Positions 54,191 to 62,447 of a stretch of 64,000 bases of DNA are shown here, one piece after another. The stretch is from Thermorudis peleae (GTDB lineage Bacteria; Chloroflexota; Chloroflexia; Thermomicrobiales; Thermomicrobiaceae). Numbering within the stretch: position 1 is the stretch's first letter; each line of letters begins with the position of its first letter. The stretch is taken from the NCBI RefSeq assembly GCF_000744775.1, contig NZ_JQMP01000003.1:62001-126000 (forward strand), given 5' to 3'. The position numbers and the translations under genes were made by a program. The notes under the pieces are model-generated. The model did not search any database and was not told the DNA's origin. It saw only the letters and a list, made by a program, of their open reading frames with translations.

Positions 54191-55099
54191 TTACCGCCTG
54201 GCCGCGCGGGCTTCGAGAAACTCGAGGATGACGGTATCGATCTGGTCGTCGTCACGCCAGCGTTCCTCGAGATTCTCGACGCTGACGAACCGCTCGAGCG
54301 CAGCCCGCGTCGTCGCGGTGTCAGCATCCGGCGTCGGCAGATAGCCGAGCGCGTGCAACTGGTGCTGGATGGTTCGGAGCAGCGCGGCATCGAGCGGCAC
54401 GAGATCGCGCTCCTCCAGGCTGAAGTAGACGCGGTGGAGGTGGAGCAGGCGGCGCAGCTCGGCAATCGGTTCGGGATGGTCGTCAACCCGTAGGTCGATG
54501 AAGCGGTCGGAGCCGCCGCCGTAGCCCCCGCCCGCGCGGACGACCAGCAGCGCGGCCGATTGCTGGCCACGGGCGTCGCCGCCAGCGGCTTGTCCGGCCT
54601 CGAGCGCGGCGATCAGGCGCAGAGGGAAGCTCGCCTGTGTCGTCTGGCAGGCCTCGGCCATGGCCGGGACAACTTCCGGTCCGGCCAGGATGTTGCCTTG
54701 GCAGCAGAAGCCGTCGCCGAGAACGATCTGCCCACGCGGGTCAGCAACGACGCGCCCCGCGCCCGCCGTGCCCCCAGCCCAGGCCAGGCAGCGATTGCCG
54801 GTGAACGTTGCCGCTCGCCCCTGCGCGTCGACGATGCCAACCTGGCGCTCGGGGCAGTCGGGGTCGGCAGCCAGCAGCCGCTCGAGCGCCTCAGCCGCGC
54901 TCAGCCCCTGAGCGAGCAGGGCCAGCCCCTCCGGGCCGTAGCGGACGTTCGCCCGGGCCTGGGTGGCGATCGCGCCGACGCCGGCCTGCGCCCAGGGGAC
55001 AACCGCGCCGACCGCTAAGAACTTGGACTGGACGGCAATACCAAGGTCACCCGTTGCCGGATCCCGCGCAACAATCGAAAACGTGCTGGGCTGTTGCAC
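54191..55099 (-). CDS. DUF1028 family protein with C-terminal peptidoglycan-binding-like domain
   Basis: This 302-residue protein has DUF1028 motifs: TFSIVARDPATGDLGIAVQS, VGAVVPWAQAGVGAIATQA, the DGFCCQGNILAGPEVV stretch (shared with Ntn-hydrolase-like proteins) and LLVVRAGGGYGG. A C-terminal segment (AELRRLLHLHRVYF, then LLRTIQHQLHALGYL) corresponds to the PG-binding-like tail often attached to DUF1028. The family is annotated as a putative Ntn-type hydrolase of unknown substrate. The GTG start follows AAGGAGG by 6 bases; an ATG nine codons upstream would include the binding site. Confidence 0.87.
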   Translation of the reverse strand: MQQPSTFSIVARDPATGDLGIAVQSKFLAVGAVVPWAQAGVGAIATQARANVRYGPEGLALLAQGLSAAEALERLLAADPDCPERQVGIVDAQGRAATFTGNRCLAWAGGTAGAGRVVADPRGQIVLGDGFCCQGNILAGPEVVPAMAEACQTTQASFPLRLIAALEAGQAAGGDARGQQSAALLVVRAGGGYGGGSDRFIDLRVDDHPEPIAELRRLLHLHRVYFSLEERDLVPLDAALLRTIQHQLHALGYLPTPDADTATTRAALERFVSVENLEERWRDDDQIDTVILEFLEARAARR

Positions 55100-55337
55100 C
55101 AGGTTCCTCCTTCCCTCGCCCGGCAAGTGTCAAGCGCAGCCTGTCACCGCGCATTGTACCCAGGGGTTCTGGAGTACGATCACGCACTCCGGCCCATAGC
55201 CGGAACTGCTTGACCCCACGGGCTCGCAACGCGGTGTCAGGCTACAACAGATGGTTGAACAAACGGCCAGAACCACCGGAACGGCCGTGCCCTCCACTGC
55301 CAGCAAGGCAGTGGCCCATCAACCGCCCACCTCGCCG

Positions 55338-56330
55338 CTACTGGATCAGGAACGGCTGGGCCAGGCTATTGTTGATGTCGTTTACCTCGACCACGCTATT
55401 CTCCAAGTCGACCACCGCCACCAGGTATCCCTGCTGCTGCGGCGTGCGTGGCAAGGCTCGCACCGTCACCTGGCAACTCGCCTGCTGGCCCGGCGCCAGC
55501 GGCCCCACGCTGCAGGTGCCGAGCAGCAGGGCGCTGGGGCTGGGCGTCGGTCCAGGCACGAAGAGCAGGGCAACAGTGCTGGCCGGCGCAGAGGCGGTGC
55601 CCTGGTTGGCAACCGTGATCGTGGCCCGCAGCGGCCCACCGCGGGCTGCACGCGGGTGAGCGTCGAGCGCGCTTACCACCAGGTCAGGCTGGGGCACTGA
55701 CACCGACGGCGGGGAGGTATTTCCAGGAGGAGCAGCCCCGGTACTGCCCCCACTACCCGTGCTCCCACTCGAGCCACCACCGCCGGCGTTGCTATTCCCA
55801 CCGCCGGAAGGTGGCGGACAGGGCAAGACGTTAAGACATGGCAACACCGGGATCACGACGAACGGCGGAGAGGACGGTGGGGGCGGCGGTGGAGGCGGTG
55901 GGTTCCCATGCGAGCCACCACCGCCGGTGTTGCCATTCCCACCACTACTGGTGTTCCCATTCGAACCACCACCAGATGGCGGCTGACATTGTGAGACACA
56001 CGGCGTCACGGTAACCACGACGGACGGCGGAGAGGGCGAAGTCGAGCGTGAGGCCATCGACTCAAAGGCCCCCACATCACAGTGGGTGCCCGGTGGTTGG
56101 GGGCGCTCCAGCCCGTTCTGGTCAACGGTCACCGGTGCGCCGTTCCAGTCCACACATGCCGGAGCGGCAGAGATCGCTGGTGACGTGTCCGCTGGGATAA
56201 AAAGACCAGGGAGACCACCATAGAGTTGCAAGGTCGATGCCAGGTTCGGGACAACCGTGATGCCCCTCAGGCTGCCACCGCACGAGTCGTCATTGGCCAG
56301 CACGGCCTGCCGCACCTGCACGGTGAGTCC
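55338..56330 (-). pseudogene. C-terminal half of a split beta-helix/CARDB surface protein gene
   Basis: The frame begins in mid-fold with VQVRQAVLANDDSCGGS and lacks a ribosome-binding site. It continues with the classic end of Pmp-like beta-helix proteins (SPAISAAPACVDWNG, PQPPGTHCDVGAFE). Long Gly/Asn/Ser and poly-Pro linkers follow, then a CARDB-like domain at the C terminus (PDLVVSALDAHP, then ATITVANQGTASAPAS). The matching N-terminal half, with signal peptide, lies about 1.5 kb away on the same strand at 57.9-58.96 kb, and phage genes intervene. The two probably formed one gene, although decay from two paralogues is possible. Confidence 0.75.
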
Positions 56331-56494
56331 AGCTTGACAGTTGTGAAAGCGGTATCGGCGGCAGCCTTGACGACCTTCCCGGTCGTGCCGTCGAACCGCA
56401 CGACGTCACCGGCATTCAAGTCAGTACCGGCGATACCAATGAAGTGCTCAATCGCTTCGACGAGGCGAAGCTTGGTAATCGTCACTTGTGCCAT
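56267..56494 (-). pseudogene. Phage head-decoration/DUF2190-like protein, truncated
   Basis: The frame starts well, with GAGGAGG before the ATG. MAQVTITKLRLVEAIEHFIG and then GTDLNAGDVVRFDGTTGKVV resemble small phage capsid-associated proteins that precede the major capsid gene. After FTTVKLDS the reading changes to a Cys/Arg-rich tail that is the antiphase of the adhesin C-terminal half, so the gene is cut by the junction at about 56.33 kb. Confidence 0.65.
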
Positions 56495-56505
56495 TGTTTC
56501 CTCCT

Positions 56506-57072
56506 CTACCAGAGTTCACGTACCGACACCGTGCGGCGTCGGCGTTCATCTTCTGGGATGACTTGCGGTGTCCCGCCGTTTGGCGTCGGCGGTACGCCCG
56601 TCCGTGGGCGAATCTCGTCTGCGTGCTTCGTCAGCAACTCAAGCTGCTCCAGCGGATCAAGCCGCGCTAGTGCTTCCTGCACGAGCTTCGGGGCCGCTTT
56701 CATTTGCGTGTCGATATGCCGCTGGAGGACAGCCATGTATCGCTGCAAGCGCTGGTCGGCCTCACGGAGCCGGGCAAGTTCTGCCTCAAGCTCGGCAAGA
56801 CGGGCAGCGCGCTCCTCCGCAAGTTTCTGCCATTCCTGGTTCTCGGCGAGCGCTTTTTCCCGGGCGCGGCGTTCGACTTCGGCCCGTTCTTTCTCCGCCT
56901 TGCGGCGTTCCCGCTCAAGCCGTTCAGCGATGATCCTGTCGATCTCCCGTTGCTGCTCTTCGCTAAACGTGACGCGAGCCACGGGCTTCTCGACCGGCTG
57001 CTCAGCTTGCTCGGCCTGCGCCTCCGGCAGCGCTTGCGTTTGCTCGTCCACGCGGTCAGGTTCAACGCTCAT
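56506..57072 (-). CDS. Phage scaffold-like protein (coiled coil)
   Basis: This 188-residue, highly charged protein has an acidic N terminus (DRVDEQTQALPEAQAEQAEQ) and a central long Glu/Arg/Lys coiled coil (EEQQREIDRIIAERLERERR onward). It ends in a C-terminal segment with VPPTPNGGTPQVIPEDERRR. Length, charge and the position directly before a decoration-like gene match phage head-scaffold proteins of the DUF4355 kind. GGAGGG with a 5-base gap precedes the ATG. It may still be expressed, but without the capsid gene it has no obvious use. Confidence 0.6.
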   Translation of the reverse strand: MSVEPDRVDEQTQALPEAQAEQAEQPVEKPVARVTFSEEQQREIDRIIAERLERERRKAEKERAEVERRAREKALAENQEWQKLAEERAARLAELEAELARLREADQRLQRYMAVLQRHIDTQMKAAPKLVQEALARLDPLEQLELLTKHADEIRPRTGVPPTPNGGTPQVIPEDERRRRTVSVRELW

Positions 57073-57208
57073 GGATTCCCTCCACGATTTCCGGACGTGT
57101 CCCGTCACTGCAGATGTAGCGGTGTTCAACGGTCAACGCGAGAAAAACCCAGCACCTTGTGCGGTGCCGGGCCAGGGGTGGGAAAGGAACAGAAGGAGGA
57201 CGCAGTGA

Positions 57209-57553
57209 TTACAACACGATCGCTCCAGGTGGCGGGTGGAGCAGCGGATCGTCTGGGTTATCGACCGCCACCCCATGGGGTGCAAGATCAGCGAGAAACA
57301 CGTCGGTTGCGAAGGCGGCAAAGAGCAAAGCGGACGACATGAGGACGGCAAGCGGCATCTCAGTCCGGGCAGGCGTGGGGTTGCCCTGTGCAAGGTCGGC
57401 AAGGCGGCGCGTGAGGGCATCTTCGCCGAGTGCCGCCAGCCGCTGATCGCCTGACCATGCTCGCTGCACGCCCTGCGGCGAATCCGTCAGCTCAAGCACC
57501 GCGTGGGCACCGTTACGCGAGAGGTGGATACGCTGCAGCAATGTCTTCACCAC
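57209..57553 (-). CDS. Hypothetical phage-segment protein
   Basis: This 114-residue frame begins with two GTG codons, overlaps the end of the preceding fused frame by about 40 bases, and ends 137 bases before the scaffold-like gene. It begins KTLLQRIHLSRNGAHAVLEL and has a hydrophobic stretch (MPLAVLMSSALLFAAFATDV). No family recognised. Position between other head-morphogenesis genes suggests a small phage protein, but expression is uncertain. Confidence 0.4.
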   Translation of the reverse strand: MVKTLLQRIHLSRNGAHAVLELTDSPQGVQRAWSGDQRLAALGEDALTRRLADLAQGNPTPARTEMPLAVLMSSALLFAAFATDVFLADLAPHGVAVDNPDDPLLHPPPGAIVL

Positions 57554-58964
57554 CTTCCATCAGCACGGTCAAGAACCACGCGCGAACCTCAGGGTCGCCA
57601 AGGATGATCATGCTTTTCGCATTGCCCATTTGTGCACTATAGAGCGCTTCCATGAGCATCGACATGATTTCAGTATAGCGATTGGTATAGACCTTTGCCA
57701 TGTACGGGTCGGCAAACACGCCAGGATAGAATACTTCGTCGTCACGGTAGCCCCTCCCAATCTGGTACTGGTTGAGGCGGTGCAGGTACTGCTTGTCTTT
57801 TGGCACACGGGCGAGGCGGAGGTTGAGCAACGAGCGTTCTGCATTGAATCCTCCAAACAGCTGAAAGTTCTGAAAGTTCGCCAACAGCCTGCTGGCGAGC
57901 TGGACAGTCGCCGTCCCCGACGTTCCTGGGGCGAGACCAAGCGCATAGACTGATCCATTTTGGGCGATCGTCACGAAGGAGAGCGTGGCTATCGTGTCTG
58001 GATGGAGCCCAAGAGCGCCACCGTAGCCGTCGTTCACTGTGTTCAGGCTGAGGGTGCTGTTGACCATGGTGAGCGCCCTGAAGACAAAGATTCCACCGCC
58101 GCTGTGCTGAGCATGGTTGTTTGTGAACCAGCTGCCACTGACGTATCCATTAAATACGGATAGCGCACCGCCATCACTCCCGGCCGTGTTGTTCGTGAAG
58201 ATGCTGGCATCCACAGTGAGTGAACTCGGGAAGTATTGGGCGATAGCACCGCCGTCGCCGGCGATGGCACGATTCCCATCTATCACAGAATCATTATGAA
58301 TCCGAACGGTACTGGACTGTAAGCCAGTAAACACTGCGCCACCAGCGGAACCGGCCGTGTTATCGCGCAACCCGCCGCGGTTGATCTCAAGCTGCCCCGT
58401 ACGGACCACGATCGCACCGCCGACACAGTCGGACCCTTCCGGAACAACAGGACAGCCATTGATGCTCACCAACCCGCCCTGCAGGGTCACATCCTGCAGG
58501 ATCAGGCTACCCCCGTCGATCCAAAAGAAGCGGAAGGGCTGAGAAGCCGTACGCTTGATCGTCGCCCCATTGCCGATGATCGTCAGGGAGAGGCCATCGC
58601 TCAGCATGGGGAAAAGGGTCATGGACGGTCTCGACCACCCGAGGGAACCGCTCAGGGTCTGGAGCGCTACGTCATTGACTGTGTACGTATAGTTCGACGA
58701 GAGGACAAGGGTGTATGGTGTGCCGGAGCCAGAAGCAGCTGTCGCGCAGTCAGGAGCATATGCCCGGTTCACGAACAGGTAGACCACCGCTTCGAACAGT
58801 GAGCAAACATGGTAGAACTCGCTATCAGCGATGGAAACTGCCCGGCCAACGTAAATCGTTGTGCCAGCGGCCCGGACTGTTGAAGAGCCCGAGAAGAAGC
58901 TCCCGAGCGTTAACGCGCATGCGAGGAGGACACCGCCCCAGCGGAGCCCAGCGGCCTGCTTCAT
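57513..58964 (-). pseudogene. N-terminal half of a beta-helix (Pmp-like) adhesin fused to a phage protein tail
   Basis: This frame has 483 codons. It has a signal peptide (KQAAGLRWGGVLLACALTLG, then VRAAG) and right-handed beta-helix repeats with GGAI/GGAV/GGGIF turns (NTAGSAGGAVFTG, NNTAGSDGGALSV, NNHAQHSGGGIFVF). After VQLASRLLAN the composition changes abruptly to a phage-like tail (FNAERSLLNLRLARVPKDKQ, then ending in GGEDIAAAYPPLA). GGAAGG and a good promoter support expression of the front part. The missing end of the adhesin is at 55.3-56.3 kb. The chimera would export a beta-helix without its normal C-terminal domain. Confidence 0.75.
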
Positions 58965-59102
58965 CGTGAACAACCTTCCTACGGCCTGCGCCGCGCACGC
59001 TTGCCGGAACCGTGACGGAACGTCTTCGGCCGCGCCAAGCTGCCTGCGCACGCCGCCAGGGGAGCTGGCAGCTGGTCTGGCTGGTGACGATCAGTCATGG
59101 CC

Positions 59103-59130
59103 ATCATAGCAGGACTGGTTTGACTGTCAA
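59103..59130 (-). promoter_or_regulatory. Promoter TTGACA-N16-TATGAT
   Basis: On the minus strand a perfect -35 (59125-59130) and a TATGAT -10 (59103-59108) at 16-base spacing stand about 140 bases upstream of the adhesin start codon. Confidence 0.7.
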
Positions 59131-59574
59131 GACGGAGAAAGCACCAATCGCTGGCGCGGGCAGGGGCAGTCCGGAGAGGAAGTAGCACGCTTCGCCGCCC
59201 ATGCGATGACACGGTGCGGCGCACTATCCTCGACGGCAACCAACACCCCGCGCCCCCCGCCCCACGGGATGGCCTGATAGGCCCGGAGCCGGCACGGCAG
59301 CGCCTCGCCCTGACAGCCGATTGTGCCCGTGCGCTGCCGCGTGTCAAGCGCAGCACCGCTGCCCCCTCGGCGCCCGCCGGGTGCGCCCGGGGGCTGGCAG
59401 TGGCCTGATCATCGATTCTTCGCAGTGAAAAGAAGCCGCGCTGCAGGGCACCCCCACAACCTGCCCAGTTTTGCCGGCAATATACGTCTTAACCCCCACA
59501 AATTTGCAAAAAACTGGCAGTATCATGGTCATCAATCCCCACATATCTTTCTCCGACCCTTTTTCGTGCATTTG

Positions 59575-59592
59575 CACACAATCGATTGTGTG
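59575..59592. promoter_or_regulatory. Perfect 18-bp palindrome, candidate operator
   Basis: CACACAATCGATTGTGTG reads identically on both strands and lies 82 bases upstream of the -35 of the YmgE-like operon, in an AT-rich stretch. Its size and perfect dyad fit a dimeric repressor or activator site. The cognate regulator is not in view. Confidence 0.55.
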
Positions 59593-59673
59593 AAATGATG
59601 AACTTCTTGAATATGACAGAATAAAGAAAGTCCAGAACCAGTCTCTTTCTCCTGGAGAACTTCGTGAAAAAGC

Positions 59674-59702
59674 TTGACAACACTCCGCAATGCTGTTATG
59701 CT
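59674..59702 (+). promoter_or_regulatory. Promoter TTGACA-N17-TATGCT
   Basis: A perfect -35 (59674-59679) and a TATGCT -10 (59697-59702) at 17-base spacing lie 40 bases before the start of the YmgE-like gene. It is the best promoter match in the window. Confidence 0.8.
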
Positions 59703-59741
59703 GTGCACTGGTCGGATTGGGATCAGGGAAAGGAAACAAAC

Positions 59742-60011
59742 ATGAACCTGAACCCTGGTGGGATTATTGGCTGGATTATTGTCGGCCTGATTGCCGGTTG
59801 GCTCGCCGGCCGCCTGACCGGACACGGCCACGGCTTCATCGGCGACCTGATCCTCGGGCTGATCGGCGCCTTCGTCGGCGGCTTCATCTTCTCCTTCTTC
59901 GGAGTCTCCGGCACCGCTGGCCTGATCGGCAGCATCATCGTCGCCACGATCGGCGCGGTGATCGTCGTGGTCGTCGTGCGGGCGCTGACGGGCGGCCGCA
60001 CCACGGTCTAG
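59742..60011 (+). CDS. GlsB/YeaQ/YmgE family (transglycosylase-associated) membrane protein
   Basis: This 89-residue protein consists almost entirely of three hydrophobic glycine-rich helices: GGIIGWIIVGLIAGWLAGRL, then FIGDLILGLIGAFVGGFIF and GLIGSIIVATIGAVIVVVVV. GWIIVGLIAGWLAGRLTG at the N terminus is the family signature. Such small proteins are stress-associated in many bacteria; their mechanism is unknown. GGAAAGGAAA supports the ATG. The YggT-like gene follows after 45 bases, and a shared terminator closes the unit. Confidence 0.92.
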   Translation: MNLNPGGIIGWIIVGLIAGWLAGRLTGHGHGFIGDLILGLIGAFVGGFIFSFFGVSGTAGLIGSIIVATIGAVIVVVVVRALTGGRTTV

Positions 60012-60056
60012 CTGGGCGCAGCTGCGCCCGGCACGCAGCCGGAAGGAGCGTGCACC

Positions 60057-60536
60057 ATGGCTGAGTCCTTCACGCCGCCGCCCGAAGAGCGCGTTGAGCA
60101 GGTTCGCGTCGAGCGCACGGTCGGACAGACGCCGGCCGGCGAGCCGGTCGCCCGCGAGCGCGTCGTCCGTGTCGCACGAGACCGCGGCGCCGAGCAGCAA
60201 CTCACGGCCTTCAAGCTGGGCCAGCTTCTCTGGACGATCGCGGGGATCATCATCGTCCTGATCCTGCTCCGCGCCGTGCTCGAGCTGATTGGCGCAAACG
60301 CGGCAAACGGCTTCGTCCATCTCATCTACAGCGTCACCGGGCCGCTCGTTCGGCCGTTCCGTGGCATCGTCAGCAACCCGCAGAGCGGGCGCATGGTGCT
60401 CGACGTCGCCGCGCTCATCGCCGTCATCGTCTACGCGTTCGTCACGTGGGCGATCGTCCGGCTGCTCGAAGTGGCGTTCTTCAACACCCGCTCTCGCACT
60501 GTTGTCGACGCCGAACGGCGGATGACCCGCGAGTGA
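60057..60536 (+). CDS. YggT family membrane protein
   Basis: This 159-residue protein has a charged, Arg/Glu/Val-rich cytoplasmic N terminus (EERVEQVRVERTVGQTPAGE) of about 50 residues. Two YggT-type transmembrane blocks follow: LLWTIAGIIIVLILLRAVLE and LDVAALIAVIVYAFVTWAIV, with the conserved link GFVHLIYSVTGPLVRPFRGI. YggT proteins are linked to osmotic stress and cell-division or SepF contexts in other bacteria. It is the second gene of the operon and is followed by a terminator. GGAAGGAG precedes the ATG. Confidence 0.87.
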   Translation: MAESFTPPPEERVEQVRVERTVGQTPAGEPVARERVVRVARDRGAEQQLTAFKLGQLLWTIAGIIIVLILLRAVLELIGANAANGFVHLIYSVTGPLVRPFRGIVSNPQSGRMVLDVAALIAVIVYAFVTWAIVRLLEVAFFNTRSRTVVDAERRMTRE

Positions 60537-60589
60537 TCATGCCCTGACGTTGCATATTCCAACTGCCCGCGCACGGGCCTGCGCCGGTA

Positions 60590-60625
60590 CAGGGGACGGT
60601 TTGGCTGCCGTCCCCTGTTCTATTT
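60590..60625 (+). terminator. Rho-independent terminator of the YmgE/YggT operon
   Basis: A perfect 10-bp stem (CAGGGGACGG / CCGTCCCCTG) with an 8-base loop is followed by TTCTATTT, about 55 bases after the YggT stop. Confidence 0.85.
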
Positions 60626-60737
60626 GCCAGTGCAACAACGGTCACCCCAAGAAAACATGCATGACGGTCTGGTCGAGAGGACGCGGCTGGCCCGCGTGGA
60701 GGCAGGCACGCTTCCCACCGCGACCAGCAAGCAAAGC

Positions 60738-60771
60738 GTGCGCCCGCGAAGGGGGGAACACGCGGGCGCAC
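60738..60771 (-). terminator. Terminator hairpin after the protease homologue
   Basis: A perfect 11-bp stem (GTGCGCCCGCG / CGCGGGCGCAC) lies 24 bases downstream of the minus-strand stop codon of the secreted protease homologue. Confidence 0.65.
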
Positions 60772-60794
60772 TGCGATGACCAGACAGGCGTGTG

Positions 60795-62447
60795 CTACGG
60801 ATTGAGACGAACGGCAAGGAGTTGGGCGCCAAGACGGCCGAGCAAGACGTCGAACTGCTGGGGGTTTTCGCCCGGGTGCCACTCAAACCGCTCGCGCTCG
60901 AAGTACTGGACTGTGTAGACCTTGCCGGTATCGGGATTGACCTCCTGCAGTTCTTCGGAGATCGGGAAGCCGAACGTTGCTAGCCCGCCGTTCTGCTCCC
61001 AATAGGCCAGGAACCCTCCGCAGAGGTTGTGACCGGTCTCCGGGAAGAAGCGGCAGCCGGGGCGAGGCTGGAAACGCTGGAACGCAGGCTCGCCACGACG
61101 TGACTGGATGAGCTCGTTGCCAAGCAGGCCGAGCAAAACGTCATAGCGCTGGGGGAACTCCCCAGGATGCCATTCGAAGCGGGCACGCTCGAACCACTGG
61201 GTCACGAGGCCGGTCTGGGGATCGGTGTATTCCTCAGTGAGGGGATACCCGAAGAGCGCGAGCCCGCCAAATTGACGCCAGTAGCCCAAGAAGCCGCTGC
61301 AGAGGTTATGGCGCGTCTGGGAGAAATAGAGACAGTTGGGATTAACGATGGGCTGGGCTGGCTGAGCCGCAGCCGCGAGTGCGCTTGCGGCTGGTTGCCC
61401 GGGTGCGGGCTGCGGGCTGGGCGCTGGTTGCGGTGTCGGTTGCGGCTGCGGTGATGGCGCGGGCGTCGGTTGCGGGCTGGGCTCGGGCGTCGGAGTCGGC
61501 TGGGGTATGGGTAACGGCGTCGGCTGCGGCGCTGGCGTGATCACGCCAGTCCCAGGCGTCGAGGACTGAGCAAACGTGCAGCCGTTGTCTGCGCAGATCT
61601 TGTGCAGCATCGTGAGGAAGTCGCTATTGACCCGCCGCGCAACATTGCTGGTGCTGGACTGGAACAACATGATGCCGACAATACTGAGATCCTGATAAGA
61701 AAGAAGCGGGGCTCCGCTCATCCCGACTGTGATATCGGCATCGGTTCCAAGGAACACCTCGGAGACGTTCGTGAAGCCTTGCGCGACCATCCCCCACTGC
61801 GTCCCGATCTCCTTATCGGCTGGATAGCCCAGCACAACATAGCGAAACGCGCCACTTGCCAGCGATGACAAGGACAGGTTGACCGGCGCTAGCGTTCCCG
61901 TTGCCATGCCGACAGCACGATCCAGGAGCACGAGGCCATAGTCGTAGAGCTCGTTGCCGCCACTGTCGATCCAGCCGCGCGGCACAAACGCTTGGGCCGC
62001 TTGTGCCACGCCAAACGGAGCAAAGAGCTTGCCGCCAACGACATCAGCGCCCGGGATGATCAGGATGTCGTTAGCAAAGCCCTTCGTTTGAGGATCGTAG
62101 ATGCACTGGGCAGCGGTCAACGCCACATCAACGCCGATGATGGACGCCGTGCAGCCGTAATAGCGACCGGCTGCATCCTGTCCGATCAGCAGCGCGATGG
62201 CCGAAAACGGGAAGCGAGTCGTATCGGCGACCCGCTGCCGGTCATCGGTGCCGACGATACGCTGGTAGTGGGCTGGGAGATCGAGAGTAGCGAGCGCGGC
62301 CTCGAGGTCGATCCGGCCTCGCATCTGGCCACGGTATGGGGCAAGGGGATCGGCCTGAGCCTGGGCCGGGATGGCCAGCCACGCCGGCACGCACAGTGCC
62401 AGGACCAGCGCGAACGTGACGATCAATCGACGCGACCAGTGGGTCAT
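60795..62447 (-). CDS. Secreted trypsin-like protease homologue lacking the catalytic His, with two LGFP-like modules
   Basis: This 550-residue protein has a signal peptide (SRRLIVTFALVLALCVPAWL, then AQA). A chymotrypsin-fold domain follows with a normal Asp169 (YDYGLVLL) and Ser244 (VGMSGAPLL). At the His position the motif reads LTAAQC, so Gln114 replaces the catalytic His; the neighbouring Cys is kept. A Pro/Gln/Thr-rich linker leads to two ~85-residue modules almost the same as those ending the Ig-repeat protein. A normal protease cannot work without the His, so it is probably a binding pseudoenzyme. GGAGGAAG supports the ATG, and a TTGACA-N17-TATGCT promoter lies upstream. Confidence 0.88.
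   Translation of the reverse strand: MTHWSRRLIVTFALVLALCVPAWLAIPAQAQADPLAPYRGQMRGRIDLEAALATLDLPAHYQRIVGTDDRQRVADTTRFPFSAIALLIGQDAAGRYYGCTASIIGVDVALTAAQCIYDPQTKGFANDILIIPGADVVGGKLFAPFGVAQAAQAFVPRGWIDSGGNELYDYGLVLLDRAVGMATGTLAPVNLSLSSLASGAFRYVVLGYPADKEIGTQWGMVAQGFTNVSEVFLGTDADITVGMSGAPLLSYQDLSIVGIMLFQSSTSNVARRVNSDFLTMLHKICADNGCTFAQSSTPGTGVITPAPQPTPLPIPQPTPTPEPSPQPTPAPSPQPQPTPQPAPSPQPAPGQPAASALAAAAQPAQPIVNPNCLYFSQTRHNLCSGFLGYWRQFGGLALFGYPLTEEYTDPQTGLVTQWFERARFEWHPGEFPQRYDVLLGLLGNELIQSRRGEPAFQRFQPRPGCRFFPETGHNLCGGFLAYWEQNGGLATFGFPISEELQEVNPDTGKVYTVQYFERERFEWHPGENPQQFDVLLGRLGAQLLAVRLNP

Larger units (their letters stand above)
56331..57876 (-). mobile_element. Fragment of a phage head-morphogenesis cluster inserted in an adhesin gene
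   Basis: About 1.55 kb of minus-strand phage-like coding sequence is flanked by the two halves of a beta-helix protein. In order of transcription it contains the C-terminal ~115 codons of an unidentified phage protein fused in frame to the adhesin, a 114-codon gene, a scaffold-like coiled-coil gene and a truncated decoration-protein gene. This order resembles the portal-scaffold-decoration-capsid part of tailed phages. No integrase or terminal repeat is visible. A 9-bp tandem repeat (CTGAAAGTT twice, 57861-57878) lies at the left junction. Integration by illegitimate recombination, or an assembly join, would both explain it. Confidence 0.55.
58965..59741. other. Long divergent regulatory region, AT-rich on its right side
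   Basis: About 780 bases. The left end holds the adhesin promoter. From 59460 to 59740 the sequence is strikingly AT-rich compared with the rest of the window. It contains TTGCCGGCAA (10-bp palindrome, 59467-59476), a perfect 18-bp palindrome at 59575-59592 and the promoter of the YmgE-like operon. No gene is seen in it. Confidence 0.6.
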
